A stretch of DNA of 26,659 nt, from NCBI GenBank assembly GCA_905373665.1, contig CAJPTV010000018.1, positions 1 through 26,659 on the forward strand. Direction: 5' to 3'. Position numbers and translations under genes: made by a program. This DNA is from Bacteroidia bacterium (GTDB lineage Bacteria > Bacteroidota > Bacteroidia > Bacteroidales > CAJPTX01). Below are positions 1 to 8,503 of the stretch, piece by piece. Each line of letters opens with the position of its first letter. Positions within the stretch are counted from its first letter, which is position 1. The notes beneath the pieces are model-generated. The model was not told the origin of the DNA and did no database searches. It saw nothing but the letters and a program-made list of their open reading frames with translations.

Positions 1-53
1 AGAGCATCAGCCTTCCAAGCTGAGGGTCGCGGGTTCGAGTCTCGTCTGCCGCT
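1..53 (+). tRNA. tRNA-Gly (anticodon TCC), 5' end outside window
   Basis: The anticodon stem (7-11 with 19-23) closes a seven-base loop with TCC at 14-16. The T arm is at 29-45 with the loop TTCGAGT. The 3' acceptor strand CTGCCGC is at 46-52, with discriminator T53. The 5' acceptor strand and D arm lie before base 1. CCA is not encoded. It is followed 19 bases later by tRNA-Thr, so the two are probably co-transcribed. Confidence 0.93.
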
Positions 54-72
54 CGTTGTTGTTTTAGGCTTC

Positions 73-144
<72 letters not shown>

Positions 145-204
145 CATGTGGGGGTTTGGTTTGGGGGAGAGAAGAGGATAGTTATTTGTAAATACGCAAG
201 GTAA

Positions 205-1392
205 ATGGCAAAGGAAAAATTTGATAGGTCCAAGCCTCACGTTAACATTGGTACGATCGGGCACGTGGATCACGGTAAGACGACTCTTACGGCTGCGATT
301 ACGAAGGTTTTGGCAGATAAGGGGTTGTCGGAAGCTCGCTCGTTCGACTCGATTGACAATGCTCCTGAGGAAAAGGAACGTGGTATTACTATCAATACCT
401 CGCACGTAGAGTATCAGACGGCGACTCGTCACTATGCACACGTTGACTGTCCAGGTCACGCTGACTATGTGAAGAACATGGTTACGGGGGCTGCTCAGAT
501 GGACGGTGCTATCATCGTGGTGGCTGCGACCGACGGTCCTATGCCACAGACTAACGAGCATATCCTTTTGGCTCGTCAGGTGAACGTACCTCGTATTGTC
601 GTGTTTATGAACAAGTGCGACTTGGTACCCGACCCTGAAATGTTGGATTTGGTGGAGATGGAAATCCGTGAGAAGTTGAACTTCTACAACTTCGATGGGG
701 ATAACGCTCCTGTAATTCGTGGTTCTGCACTTGGGGCGCTCAATGGTGAGCCTCAGTGGGTAGAAAAGGTGATGGAATTGATGAATGCTGTGGATGAGTA
801 CATCCCGATTCCTCCCCGTGAAACAGATAAGCCTTTCTTGATGCCGGTGGAAGACGTGTTCTCCATCACAGGTCGTGGAACCGTTGCTACGGGTCGTATT
901 GAGACTGGGGTTGTACACGTGAACGACGAATTGGAAATTGTCGGTCTTGGTGCTGAGAAGAAGAAGACTGTCTGCACGGGTGTTGAAATGTTCCGTAAGC
1001 TTCTTGATGAAGGTGCTGCAGGTGACAACGTAGGTCTTCTCCTCCGTGGTATCGATAAGGATGAGATCAAGCGTGGGCAGGTATTGGCAAAGCCAGGTAC
1101 AATCACACCTCATACGAAGTTCAAGGCTGAGGTTTACGTCTTGAAGAAAGAGGAAGGTGGTCGTCACACGCCGTTCAGCAACAAGTATCGTCCTCAGTTC
1201 TACATTCGTACGTTGGACGTAACGGGTGAAATTACTCTTCCAGAAGGAACTGAGATGGTTATGCCAGGTGATAACGTGACAATTACCGTAGAGTTGATTT
1301 ACCCAGTGGCTATCAACAAGGGGTTGCGTTTCGCAATTCGTGAAGGTGGTCGTACGGTAGGTGCTGGTCAGGTTACTGAAATCTTAGGCTAG
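205..1392 (+). CDS. tuf: Elongation factor Tu
   Basis: EF-Tu (395 residues, the normal bacterial length) is the GTPase that brings aminoacyl-tRNA to the ribosomal A site. The G1 loop GHVDHGKT lies near residues 19-26. The G3 motif DCPGH and the G4 motif NKCD are both present, followed by the SAL of G5. The two C-terminal beta-barrel domains follow intact, ending in the conserved region GGRTVGAGQVTEI. The start ATG gives the standard N-terminus MAKEKFDRSKPHVN. The gene sits between tRNA-Thr and tRNA-Trp, upstream of secE-nusG, as is typical in Bacteroidales. The short leader has no strong Shine-Dalgarno sequence but is A-rich near the start, which fits this phylum. Identity is certain. Confidence 0.99.
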   Translation: MAKEKFDRSKPHVNIGTIGHVDHGKTTLTAAITKVLADKGLSEARSFDSIDNAPEEKERGITINTSHVEYQTATRHYAHVDCPGHADYVKNMVTGAAQMDGAIIVVAATDGPMPQTNEHILLARQVNVPRIVVFMNKCDLVPDPEMLDLVEMEIREKLNFYNFDGDNAPVIRGSALGALNGEPQWVEKVMELMNAVDEYIPIPPRETDKPFLMPVEDVFSITGRGTVATGRIETGVVHVNDELEIVGLGAEKKKTVCTGVEMFRKLLDEGAAGDNVGLLLRGIDKDEIKRGQVLAKPGTITPHTKFKAEVYVLKKEEGGRHTPFSNKYRPQFYIRTLDVTGEITLPEGTEMVMPGDNVTITVELIYPVAINKGLRFAIREGGRTVGAGQVTEILG

Positions 1393-1423
1393 TGTCGATT
1401 TAGAGAATAATATAAGGTGTGTG

Positions 1424-1457
1424 GAGAAGCGCAGAGGGCTTCTCTACCGCCTTTTTT
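1424..1457 (+). terminator. Hairpin with T6 run after tuf (possible weak terminator)
   Basis: GAGAAGC (1424-1430) pairs with GCTTCTC (1438-1444) over a seven-base loop. A T6 run follows at 1452-1457, directly before tRNA-Trp. The run starts seven bases after the stem, so termination is probably partial. It could instead be a processing signal that frees the tRNA 5' end. Confidence 0.45.
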
Positions 1458-1533
1458 ACGGGTGTAGCTCAGTTGGTAGAGCACTGGTCTCCAAAACCAG
1501 GTGTCGGGCGTTCGAGTCGCTCCTCCCGTGCCA
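1458..1533 (+). tRNA. tRNA-Trp (anticodon CCA)
   Basis: The acceptor ACGGGTG (1458-1464) pairs with CTCCCGT (1523-1529), with one T-T mismatch at the sixth pair. The anticodon loop CTCCAAA carries CCA at 1491-1493. The T arm has GGGCG/CGCTC around TTCGAGT. The discriminator G1530 is followed by CCA (1531-1533), so the 3' CCA appears encoded here, unlike the other tRNAs in the window. It lies between tuf and secE, a conserved position in this phylum. Confidence 0.95.
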
Positions 1534-1548
1534 TATCGAGTGCAAAAA

Positions 1549-1740
1549 ATGAAATTGTTGGCATACTTTCGTGAAGTCTATGACGAGTTGATCCACAAGG
1601 TCAGTTGGCCTACTTGGAAGGAGCTTCAGTCCAGCGCAATGATAGTAATGATCGCTTCCCTATTGATTGCCGTGGTGATCTTCTTGATGGACTTTTCGTT
1701 TGAGCATGTGATGAACTGGATCTATCAGATGTTGTACTAA
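1549..1740 (+). CDS. secE: Preprotein translocase subunit SecE
   Basis: SecE is the small essential subunit that clamps SecY in the inner-membrane SecYEG channel. The 63-residue product is the single-membrane-segment form seen in most bacteria. An amphipathic N-terminal helix carries the conserved VSWPTWKEL stretch (residues 18-26). One hydrophobic segment follows at about residues 30-48. The start is placed at ATG 1549, because the upstream in-frame GTG at 1501 lies inside tRNA-Trp. The gene is 15 bases after the tRNA and 17 bases before nusG, the classical secE-nusG pairing. No Shine-Dalgarno sequence is seen; an A-rich run precedes the start. Confidence 0.96.
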   Translation: MKLLAYFREVYDELIHKVSWPTWKELQSSAMIVMIASLLIAVVIFLMDFSFEHVMNWIYQMLY

Positions 1741-1757
1741 AGCCCCGAGTGTATCAG

Positions 1758-2360
1758 ATGAAATCTGTGAGTCAAAAACGTGAGGAGGTCGCACCAAAAC
1801 AGCCTCTAACGTTGGGGTGGTATGTGCTTCGGGTGATTAGTGGTCGTGAGAAGCGTGCGTGCCAATACATAGAGAATGAAGTTGCTCGCCTTCATTACGA
1901 AGAGTTTGTACCTCGAGTGTTGGTTCCAGTTGAGTATCTGGTGCAGCAGCGTAATGGGAAGCGTGTCCGAAAAGAGCGGGTGCTCTATTCGGGCTATCTC
2001 TTTGTTGAGGCTTTGATGACCAAGGAGGTGGCGCATATGTTGCGGAACGCGACAGATGTGTTGGGCTTTTTGCTCTCAGAGCGTAAGAAGGAAGGGGAGG
2101 AGGAAAAGCCAGAACCTTTAACGGAGGCTGAGGTGAAGCGGATGCTTCATACGGTCGACGAAATATCCGAAGAGGAAGGGGTGGTTGTTGTACCCTATCA
2201 CATCGGTGATGCTGTTAAAGTTATCGATGGTCCCTTCAATACTTGTACGGGGATCGTCACCTCGGTAGACGAGGCACGTCATCGCTTGCAGGTGGAGGTG
2301 AAAATCTTTGAACGGTTGATGCCGCTGGAAGTGAGTTATACTCAAGTGGAAAAAGAATAA
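1758..2360 (+). CDS. nusG: Transcription termination/antitermination factor NusG
   Basis: NusG binds RNA polymerase through its NGN domain, suppresses pausing and links transcription to Rho or the ribosome through its KOW domain. The protein has 200 residues from ATG 1758. The NGN domain starts at GWYVLRVISGREKRA (about residue 19) and contains the YLFVEA core strand. An acidic, charged linker (KKEGEEEKPEPLTEAEV) follows. The KOW motif is near residues 146-185, with the GDAVKVIDGPF signature. A GTG at 1749 would add only three residues, so the ATG is preferred. The gene lies between secE and rplK, its near-universal position. The linker looks longer than in the E. coli protein. Confidence 0.97.
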   Translation: MKSVSQKREEVAPKQPLTLGWYVLRVISGREKRACQYIENEVARLHYEEFVPRVLVPVEYLVQQRNGKRVRKERVLYSGYLFVEALMTKEVAHMLRNATDVLGFLLSERKKEGEEEKPEPLTEAEVKRMLHTVDEISEEEGVVVVPYHIGDAVKVIDGPFNTCTGIVTSVDEARHRLQVEVKIFERLMPLEVSYTQVEKE

Positions 2361-2381
2361 TTTGAGAAAAGGTAGAGAGTT

Positions 2382-2837
2382 ATGGCAAAAGAAGTAGCAG
2401 GTTTCATTAAGCTACAGGTTCCCGGAGGTGCGGCGAAGCCAGCACCCCCCATCGGTCCGGCTCTTGGTTCTCGTGGAGTGAATATCGCGGAGTTTTGCAA
2501 GCAGTTTAATGCGCGCACGCAAGATCTAGCAGGGAAAATCCTCCCTGTGGTGGTGACGGTTTATAGCGATAAGTCGTTTGACTTTATCGTGAAAAAACCG
2601 CCAGTTGCTGCAGCATTGAAGGACTTCTTGAAGTTGAAGTCTGGTTCTGCTGCTCCTAATCGGACTCGTGTCGGGTCGCTTACGTGGGAGCAGGTGCAGC
2701 AGATCGCGCAAGAAAAAATGTCAGACCTCAATTGCTTTACGATTGAGTCTGCCATGCGACTGGTGGCTGGTACTGCGCGTAGTATGGGGATTCAGGTCAA
2801 GGGCGACTTCCCCTCTAACGAGAAGAAAGGAGCTTAA
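2382..2837 (+). CDS. rplK: 50S ribosomal protein L11
   Basis: L11 (151 residues, slightly longer than the usual 141-147) binds 23S rRNA in the GTPase-associated centre and forms the base of the L12 stalk. The N-terminal domain has the Pro-rich KPAPPIGPALGSRGVNI motif, the region that contacts thiopeptide antibiotics and initiation factor. The C-terminal rRNA-binding domain includes SLTWEQVQQIAQEK and the conserved GTARSMGIQV. A short polar tail (SNEKKGA) ends the protein. It starts 21 bases after nusG and is followed directly by rplA, so the two are probably translationally coupled. Confidence 0.98.
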   Translation: MAKEVAGFIKLQVPGGAAKPAPPIGPALGSRGVNIAEFCKQFNARTQDLAGKILPVVVTVYSDKSFDFIVKKPPVAAALKDFLKLKSGSAAPNRTRVGSLTWEQVQQIAQEKMSDLNCFTIESAMRLVAGTARSMGIQVKGDFPSNEKKGA

Positions 2838-2840
2838 GTG

Positions 2841-3533
2841 ATGCGGGTTTCGAAAAAACGGAAGGCCGCTTTGGCGATGGTGGATGCCAAGCGCGAGTAT
2901 AGCCTTGTGGAAGCGGTGGAGTTGGTCAAGAAGATGACCTATACGAAGTTCGACGCATCGGTCGATATTGACATGCGTTTGGGCGTCGATCCCCGTAAGG
3001 CCAATGAGGCGATTCGTGGGGTGGTATCCTTGCCTCATGGGACGGGAAAGTCTGTACGTGTCTTAGCGTTGTGTTCTCCTGATAAGGAACAGGAAGCTAA
3101 GGACGCAGGAGCGGATTATGCTGGTCTTGATGAGTTCCTCGAAAAGATCAAAACGGGATGGCTCGAGTTTGACGTCGTGATTGCGATGCCGCAGCTCATG
3201 GGGAAAATCGGTCAGGTGGCGCGTGTCTTAGGTCCGCGTGGCTTGATGCCAAACCCCAAGAGTGGTACTGTAACTCAGGAGGTTGGGAAGGCTGTTTCGG
3301 AGGTGAAGAAAGGGAAGATTGATTTCCGTGTAGACAAATTCGGTGTTATGCACGTTTCTTTAGGGCGTGTATCGTTTAGCGTCGAGCAGTTGGTGGAGAA
3401 CGCCAAGGAGTTTATTGCGACGGTTAACCGCTTGAAGCCGAATTCGTTGAAGGGTACGTATGTGAAGAGTGTGTATCTTTCCAGTACGATGAGCCCTGGG
3501 GTCAATGTGGATATACACGACGCGACACTCTAA
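2841..3533 (+). CDS. rplA: 50S ribosomal protein L1
   Basis: L1 (230 residues from ATG 2841) forms the mobile L1 stalk at the tRNA exit site. In many bacteria it represses its own operon by binding the rplK leader. Domain II contains the conserved MPQLMGKIGQVARVLGPRG stretch, followed by LMPNPKSGTV. The C-terminal SLKGTYVKSVYLSSTMSPG is typical of the family. A GTG three bases upstream, immediately after the rplK stop, is an alternative start adding one Met; ATG is favoured by convention. Spacing to rplK is minimal, so coupled translation is likely. Confidence 0.98.
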   Translation: MRVSKKRKAALAMVDAKREYSLVEAVELVKKMTYTKFDASVDIDMRLGVDPRKANEAIRGVVSLPHGTGKSVRVLALCSPDKEQEAKDAGADYAGLDEFLEKIKTGWLEFDVVIAMPQLMGKIGQVARVLGPRGLMPNPKSGTVTQEVGKAVSEVKKGKIDFRVDKFGVMHVSLGRVSFSVEQLVENAKEFIATVNRLKPNSLKGTYVKSVYLSSTMSPGVNVDIHDATL

Positions 3534-3550
3534 CGTAGGAGGATTGCAGG

Positions 3551-4072
3551 ATGACAAGAGATGAAAAGAGAGTGATAGTCGACGGCTTGGTAGAGTTGTT
3601 GAAGACCTATCCCCACTTCTATTTGTGTGAAATGGGTGGTCTCAATGCTGAAAATACGTCGGCGCTCCGTCGTAAGTGTTTTGAGAGTGGTGTCTCTCTG
3701 GTGTTGGTAAAGAACACGTTGTTTCGTATTGCGCTAGAGGAGAGTGGTAATAGTTTCGTGACAGATTTGCGTCCGTTGCTTAACGGCACCTCGTCGGTTT
3801 TCTTTTCTACGGTAGGGAATGTGCCCGCACGTCTTATCAAAGATTTCCGTAGCGATGAGTGTCCCGTGGTGCTTAAGGCAGCTTACGTTGAAGAGTCGCT
3901 CTATGTCGGAGATAATCAGCTCGCAACCTTGACTACACTCAAGAGTCGCGAGGAGTTGATTGCCGACGTAGTGATGTTGCTACAATCGCCCGCACAGAGC
4001 TTGGTATCTGCCCTACAGGCAGGAGGACGCCTACTCAGTGGGGTGGCAAAGACGTTGGAGTCTCGTCAATAA
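3551..4072 (+). CDS. rplJ: 50S ribosomal protein L10
   Basis: L10 (173 residues) anchors L12 dimers to the ribosome. The N-terminal rRNA-binding domain has LVLVKNTLFRIALEE, matching the usual KNTL/R motif. The C-terminal helix that carries L12 dimers follows the segment LQSPAQSLVSALQAGGRLLSGVAKTLE. A purine-rich stretch (GTAGGAGG, 3535-3542) precedes the ATG and is one of the better Shine-Dalgarno-like sequences in this window. It lies 17 bases after rplA and 64 bases before rplL. In other bacteria the L10-L12 complex autoregulates at the rplJ leader; here that leader would have to fall within or just after rplA. Confidence 0.97.
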   Translation: MTRDEKRVIVDGLVELLKTYPHFYLCEMGGLNAENTSALRRKCFESGVSLVLVKNTLFRIALEESGNSFVTDLRPLLNGTSSVFFSTVGNVPARLIKDFRSDECPVVLKAAYVEESLYVGDNQLATLTTLKSREELIADVVMLLQSPAQSLVSALQAGGRLLSGVAKTLESRQ

Positions 4073-4080
4073 GATTCCGC

Positions 4081-4111
4081 TTGGGTGTTTTTCGTTTTAT
4101 TCTTATTTTTG
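4081..4111 (+). promoter_or_regulatory. Candidate promoter for rplL (TTG-N20-TATTTTTG)
   Basis: TTG at 4081-4083 and TATTTTTG at 4104-4111 are separated by 20 bases. They match the Bacteroidetes primary sigma consensus (TTTG near -33, TAnnTTTG near -7). Transcription would start near 4118, about 19 bases before the rplL ATG. An extra promoter would fit the need for more L12 than L10, since L12 is present in several copies per ribosome. No Shine-Dalgarno sequence is visible after it. Confidence 0.5.
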
Positions 4112-4136
4112 AACTAGAGTTTAATAATCGAGTGAG

Positions 4137-4514
4137 ATGGCCGATTTGAATAAGTTAGCAGAAGAGTTGGTGAATCTAACAGTGAAGGATGCTGTAGAAT
4201 TGGGTAAGATTCTCAAGGATCAATATGGCATCGAGCCGGCCGCTGCCGCTGTTGCTGTTGCAGCTCCTGCAGCTGGTGGTGCAGCCGCTGCTGCTGAAGA
4301 GAAGAATTCCTTTGACGTGATTTTGAAGTCCCCGGGTGGCGCTAAGTTGGCAATTGTTAAGTTAGTGAAGGACTTGACAGGACTCGGTTTGAAGGAAGCT
4401 AAGGAATTGGTAGATGCTGCTCCTAAGGCCTTGAAGGAAGGTGTATCGAAGGAAGAAGCTGAATCGTTGAAGGCTCAATTGGAAGAAGCTGGTGCAGAAG
4501 TAGAGCTGAAATAG
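4137..4514 (+). CDS. rplL: 50S ribosomal protein L7/L12
   Basis: L12 (125 residues) is the multi-copy stalk protein that recruits and stimulates translational GTPases. The N-terminal dimerisation helix (LNKLAEELVNLTVKDAVELG) is followed by a flexible Ala-rich hinge near residues 34-52. The globular C-terminal domain has the highly conserved KLAIVKLVKDLTGLGLKEAK stretch, the factor-binding surface. Codon use is strongly biased toward a few codons (GCT, AAG, GAA), as expected for a very highly expressed gene. It has its own candidate promoter at 4081-4111 and is separated from rpoB by 144 bases that carry a strong hairpin. Confidence 0.98.
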   Translation: MADLNKLAEELVNLTVKDAVELGKILKDQYGIEPAAAAVAVAAPAAGGAAAAAEEKNSFDVILKSPGGAKLAIVKLVKDLTGLGLKEAKELVDAAPKALKEGVSKEEAESLKAQLEEAGAEVELK

Positions 4515-4555
4515 GGTCTGGATCTCTGAATGTTAGGAAGCCTCTATAGGTCTTT

Positions 4556-4625
4556 CTTCAAAAAAAAGTTACTAAGTAGGTTTGCAGTCGCAGTAATGTG
4601 ACTGCAAACCTTGTGTAGTTTGAAG
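4556..4625 (+). promoter_or_regulatory. Long hairpin in the rplL-rpoB spacer (attenuator or processing site)
   Basis: AGGTTTGCAGTC (4578-4589) pairs perfectly with GACTGCAAACCT (4600-4611). Three more pairs inside (G-T, C-G, A-T) leave a GTAA tetraloop of the GNRA type, giving 15 bp. An outer pair CTTCAAA (4556-4562) with TTTGAAG (4619-4625) can extend the structure. No T-run follows directly, so it is not a standard intrinsic terminator. The same spacer in E. coli holds an attenuator and an RNase III site; a similar role here is inferred from position. Confidence 0.65.
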
Positions 4626-4658
4626 AACCTTTATTCCATATAAAACAAACAGATCCCC

Positions 4659-7600
4659 ATGACCGCTACAAAGAATCAGCGAGTAAGTTTCGCACGGGCA
4701 AGAGCCCAATTTGAGTACCCCGATTTCTTGGAAGTGCAGGTCGCTAGCTTTCGTTCTTTTTTCCAGCTCTGGACAACGCCAGAGGAGAGGAAAAAAGAGG
4801 GATTGTATAAGGTCTTCTCCGAAATTTTCCCTATAAAGGATAGTCGTAATAGCTATACATTGGAGTTTCTCGATTACTATATCGAGCCCTCCCGTTACTC
4901 GATAGAGGAGTGTATTGAGCGCGGTACTACCTATGGGGTTTCGTTGAAGGCCAAGTTGCGACTCAGTTGTAACGACGAATCGCACGTCGACTTCAAAGCG
5001 CTAACACAAGACGTCTTTCTGGGGGCGATCCCCGATATGACCCCGAGGGGTACTTTTGTCATTAACGGAGCGGAGCGAGTGGTGGTCTCGCAGCTGCATC
5101 GCTCGCCTGGGGTCTTTTTTGCTCAGAGTGTACATAACAATGGTACAAAGTTGTATTCTGCGCGAATTATACCGTTCAAGGGCTCGTGGATTGAGTTTGC
5201 GACAGACATCAACAATGTCATGTACGCCTATATCGATCGTCGAAAGAAGATGCCCGTTACGACGTTGCTTCGCGCCATCGGTTATAGCTCTGACAATGAT
5301 ATATTAAATATCTATAATCTTGCGGAAGAGATTAAGGTTACCGAAAAGAACCTCGCTAAAGTTAAGGGGCGGGTCTTAGCTGGACGACTCTCTAAGACTT
5401 GGACTGAAGACTTTGTTGATGAGGATACGGGTGATCTTGTGATGATGCCGCGTTACGTGCCTTTGCTAGAGCGAGGTACTGTTCTCGATGATGAGACCAT
5501 TAAGATCATCCTCGAAAACGATATCTCCACGATTACCGTACATAGCGAAGAGGCTACGGCTACGGACTACAAAATTATTTACGATACCCTCGAAAAGGAC
5601 CAAACCAATGACACGAAGGAGGCTGTCATGTACATCTATCGCCTTCTTCGGAACTCAGAACCACCAGATGAGCAAGTGGCGCGAGAAGCAATAGACAATC
5701 TCTTCTTCTCGAGTAAACGCTACGACCTTGGGACGGTTGGGCGATTTAAAATAAATCGGAAGCTCAATCTGAGTATTGATGAGAATGAGCATGTCTTGAC
5801 GAATGAGGATATTGTACAGATTATCAAGTACCTCATCGAGCTCAAAAATGCTAAGGAGAACGTCGACGATATCGACCATTTGAGTAACCGCCGTGTGCGT
5901 ACCGTAGGGGAGCAGTTGGCGAGTTATTTCAATGTCGGTCTGCAACGTATGGCGCGTACCATACGTGAGCGTATGAACGTCCGTGATAACGAAGTCTTCG
6001 GACCGACAGACCTTATCAATTCCAAGACATTGACTTCGGTGATTAACTCCTTCTTCGGAACGAATCAGCTCTCACAGTTTATGGATCAGACGAACCCTCT
6101 AGCGGAGATGACGCACAAGCGTCGACTCTCGGCGTTGGGTCCAGGAGGTTTGTCTCGAGATCGTGCTGGGTTTGAGGTGCGAGACGTACACTATACACAC
6201 TATGGGCGTCTTTGTCCGATTGAAACGCCAGAAGGACCGAATATCGGTCTTATCTCCTCGTTGTGCGTCTTTGCTCGTATCAACCCGATGGGTTTTATAG
6301 AGACCCCTTATCGTAAGGTTGAGGGGGGGAAGGTTGATTTCTCTCCTGAGGGGACTGTATATCTCTCTGCTGACGAGGAAGAAAAGCAGATTGTGGCGCA
6401 GGCAAATGCGCCAATTGCGGCAGATGATCACTTTGAAAATCCGACGGTGCGTGCACGTCACCAAGGGGACTTCCCATTGGCGCCTGCTGATGAGGTGGCA
6501 TTGATGGACGTTGCGCCGAACCAAATTGCCTCTATTGCAGCATCTTTGATTCCTTTCTTGGAAAATGATGACGCAAACCGAGCACTCATGGGCTCGAACA
6601 TGATGCGTCAAGCAGTGCCGCTTCTCGTACCCGAGGCGCCAATTGTGGGGACTGGACTGGAAGGTCCTGTAATTCGCGATAGTAGAGTACAGGTTGTGGC
6701 TGAAGGCGAAGGTGAGGTTGTGTATGTGGATGCTGATAAAATTACAATCCGCTACGAACAGACGGAAGATGAGGCCTTTGTTAGCTTCGATGGTCCAGAG
6801 AAAACCTATAACCTACCGAAGTTCTTAAAGACCAACCAGAATACCAGTATGACGCTACGTCCGATTGTTACGATCGGACAGAAGGTGCATGCTGGCGATA
6901 TCCTTTCTGACGGTTATTCGACCGATCATGGTGAGTTAGCTCTTGGGCGAAATCTTTTGGTTGCTTTCATGCCATGGAAGGGGTATAACTTTGAGGACGC
7001 TATCGTAATTAACGAACGTCTCGTACGCGAAGACTATTTCACCTCGATACACGTCGATGAGTATATCCTTGAGGTGCGTGACACGAAGCGAGGGAAAGAG
7101 GAATTGACCTCAGATATCCCGAATGTGAGTGAAGAAGCTACTAAGGAGCTCGACGAGAACGGGATGATTCGTATCGGTGCACGCGTGGTACCAGGCGATA
7201 TTCTGATTGGGAAGATTACCCCTAAGGGCGAGTCTGACCCGTCGGCAGAGGAGAAGCTCTTAAGAGCAATCTTTGGGGATAAGGCGGGGGATGTGAAAGA
7301 TGCTTCACTGAAGGCTTCTCCTTCTCTTTATGGGGTTGTGATTCGCAAACACCTCTTCTCTGGAGTGGATAAGGATGCGCGTGGTGGACGGAATAGCTCT
7401 AAGATTGACTTAGAGAAGGTTGAGGGAGATTTCAATCGAGCTATCTCGCAAGTGCGTGACGTACTTATCGACAAGTTGGTAGATAAGCTCAATGGGCGTG
7501 TTTCACAGGGTGTGGAAAACTACACTGGGGAGGTGAAAATAGCCAAAGGTCAAAAGTTCTCGCAAAAGAACTTACAACTCTTGGACTATTTGGAAGTATC

Positions 7601-8480
7601 GCCCTTTAAGTGGTTGGCTGATAAAGCGCTTAGCGATTTGGTTGCGAAGCTTATTATGAATTATGTACGTAAGTACAAGGAGCTTGATGCCGAGCGTCAG
7701 CGTCGAATCGCAAAGATCCAGATCGGAGATGAGATGCCCGCAGGTATCTTGAAGATGGCAAAGGTGTATATCGCAAAGAAGCGTAAGGTTCGTGTCGGGG
7801 ATAAAATGGCAGGACGCCACGGCAATAAGGGGATTGTGGCCAAGATTGTCAAAGACTCAGATATGCCCTTCCTGCCAGATGGTACGCCTATGGATATCGT
7901 CCTGAACCCGCTGGGGGTGCCTTCCCGTATGAACCTTGGGCAGATTTACGAGACCGTGTTGGGCTGGGCTGGGCGTAAACTCGACTTGAAGTTTGCGACG
8001 CCCGTATTTGACGGTGCTTCGTTGGACGATATTACCGAATATACGAATAAGGCCGGCTTACCCGCCTTTGGGAAGATACGTCTTCGTGATGGCGGTACGG
8101 GTGAGCTCTTTGACCAGCATGCGACCGTCGGGGTGATCTATATGCTTAAACTGGGTCACATGGTCGACGATAAAATGCATGCGCGTTCCATCGGTCCCTA
8201 CTCTTTGATCACGCAGCAACCATTGGGTGGTAAGGCTAGCTTCGGGGGGCAGCGTTTCGGAGAAATGGAAGTTTGGGCACTTGAGGCTTTCGGTGCTGCA
8301 AATATCCTACAAGAAATTTTGACGGTCAAGTCTGACGATGTCGAAGGACGGGCACGTACTTACGAGGCTATTGTCAAGGGAGACTTAATGCCGCAGCCTG
8401 GTAATCCAGAATCTCTGAATGTGCTTTTGCACGAGTTGAGAGGCTTGGGGTTGAATATCGATTTTGAATACGAACAATAG
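4659..8480 (+). CDS. rpoB: DNA-directed RNA polymerase subunit beta
   Basis: RpoB (1273 residues, usual for Bacteroidetes) forms one half of the RNA polymerase active-site cleft with RpoC. The rifampicin-binding region begins at FFGTNQLSQFMDQTNPL (residue 465). The residues equivalent to E. coli D516, H526 and S531 are D476, H486 and S491, so the classical resistance positions look wild type. Downstream are the conserved GRLCPIETPEGPNIGLI and, near the C-terminus, SLITQQPLGGKASFGGQRFG and GEMEVWALEAFGAANILQE. The gene is intact, follows the rplL spacer hairpin and ends 23 bases before rpoC. Its start codon ATG 4659 has no Shine-Dalgarno sequence; the upstream bases are A-rich. Confidence 0.99.
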   Translation: MTATKNQRVSFARARAQFEYPDFLEVQVASFRSFFQLWTTPEERKKEGLYKVFSEIFPIKDSRNSYTLEFLDYYIEPSRYSIEECIERGTTYGVSLKAKLRLSCNDESHVDFKALTQDVFLGAIPDMTPRGTFVINGAERVVVSQLHRSPGVFFAQSVHNNGTKLYSARIIPFKGSWIEFATDINNVMYAYIDRRKKMPVTTLLRAIGYSSDNDILNIYNLAEEIKVTEKNLAKVKGRVLAGRLSKTWTEDFVDEDTGDLVMMPRYVPLLERGTVLDDETIKIILENDISTITVHSEEATATDYKIIYDTLEKDQTNDTKEAVMYIYRLLRNSEPPDEQVAREAIDNLFFSSKRYDLGTVGRFKINRKLNLSIDENEHVLTNEDIVQIIKYLIELKNAKENVDDIDHLSNRRVRTVGEQLASYFNVGLQRMARTIRERMNVRDNEVFGPTDLINSKTLTSVINSFFGTNQLSQFMDQTNPLAEMTHKRRLSALGPGGLSRDRAGFEVRDVHYTHYGRLCPIETPEGPNIGLISSLCVFARINPMGFIETPYRKVEGGKVDFSPEGTVYLSADEEEKQIVAQANAPIAADDHFENPTVRARHQGDFPLAPADEVALMDVAPNQIASIAASLIPFLENDDANRALMGSNMMRQAVPLLVPEAPIVGTGLEGPVIRDSRVQVVAEGEGEVVYVDADKITIRYEQTEDEAFVSFDGPEKTYNLPKFLKTNQNTSMTLRPIVTIGQKVHAGDILSDGYSTDHGELALGRNLLVAFMPWKGYNFEDAIVINERLVREDYFTSIHVDEYILEVRDTKRGKEELTSDIPNVSEEATKELDENGMIRIGARVVPGDILIGKITPKGESDPSAEEKLLRAIFGDKAGDVKDASLKASPSLYGVVIRKHLFSGVDKDARGGRNSSKIDLEKVEGDFNRAISQVRDVLIDKLVDKLNGRVSQGVENYTGEVKIAKGQKFSQKNLQLLDYLEVSPFKWLADKALSDLVAKLIMNYVRKYKELDAERQRRIAKIQIGDEMPAGILKMAKVYIAKKRKVRVGDKMAGRHGNKGIVAKIVKDSDMPFLPDGTPMDIVLNPLGVPSRMNLGQIYETVLGWAGRKLDLKFATPVFDGASLDDITEYTNKAGLPAFGKIRLRDGGTGELFDQHATVGVIYMLKLGHMVDDKMHARSIGPYSLITQQPLGGKASFGGQRFGEMEVWALEAFGAANILQEILTVKSDDVEGRARTYEAIVKGDLMPQPGNPESLNVLLHELRGLGLNIDFEYEQ

Positions 8481-8503
8481 GTGTCGCTTAAAAAGGATTT
8501 TCA

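Noticed and set aside
1501..1548. Upstream GTG start for secE
   Set aside because: It lies inside tRNA-Trp; the residues before MKLLAYFREV have no SecE counterpart.
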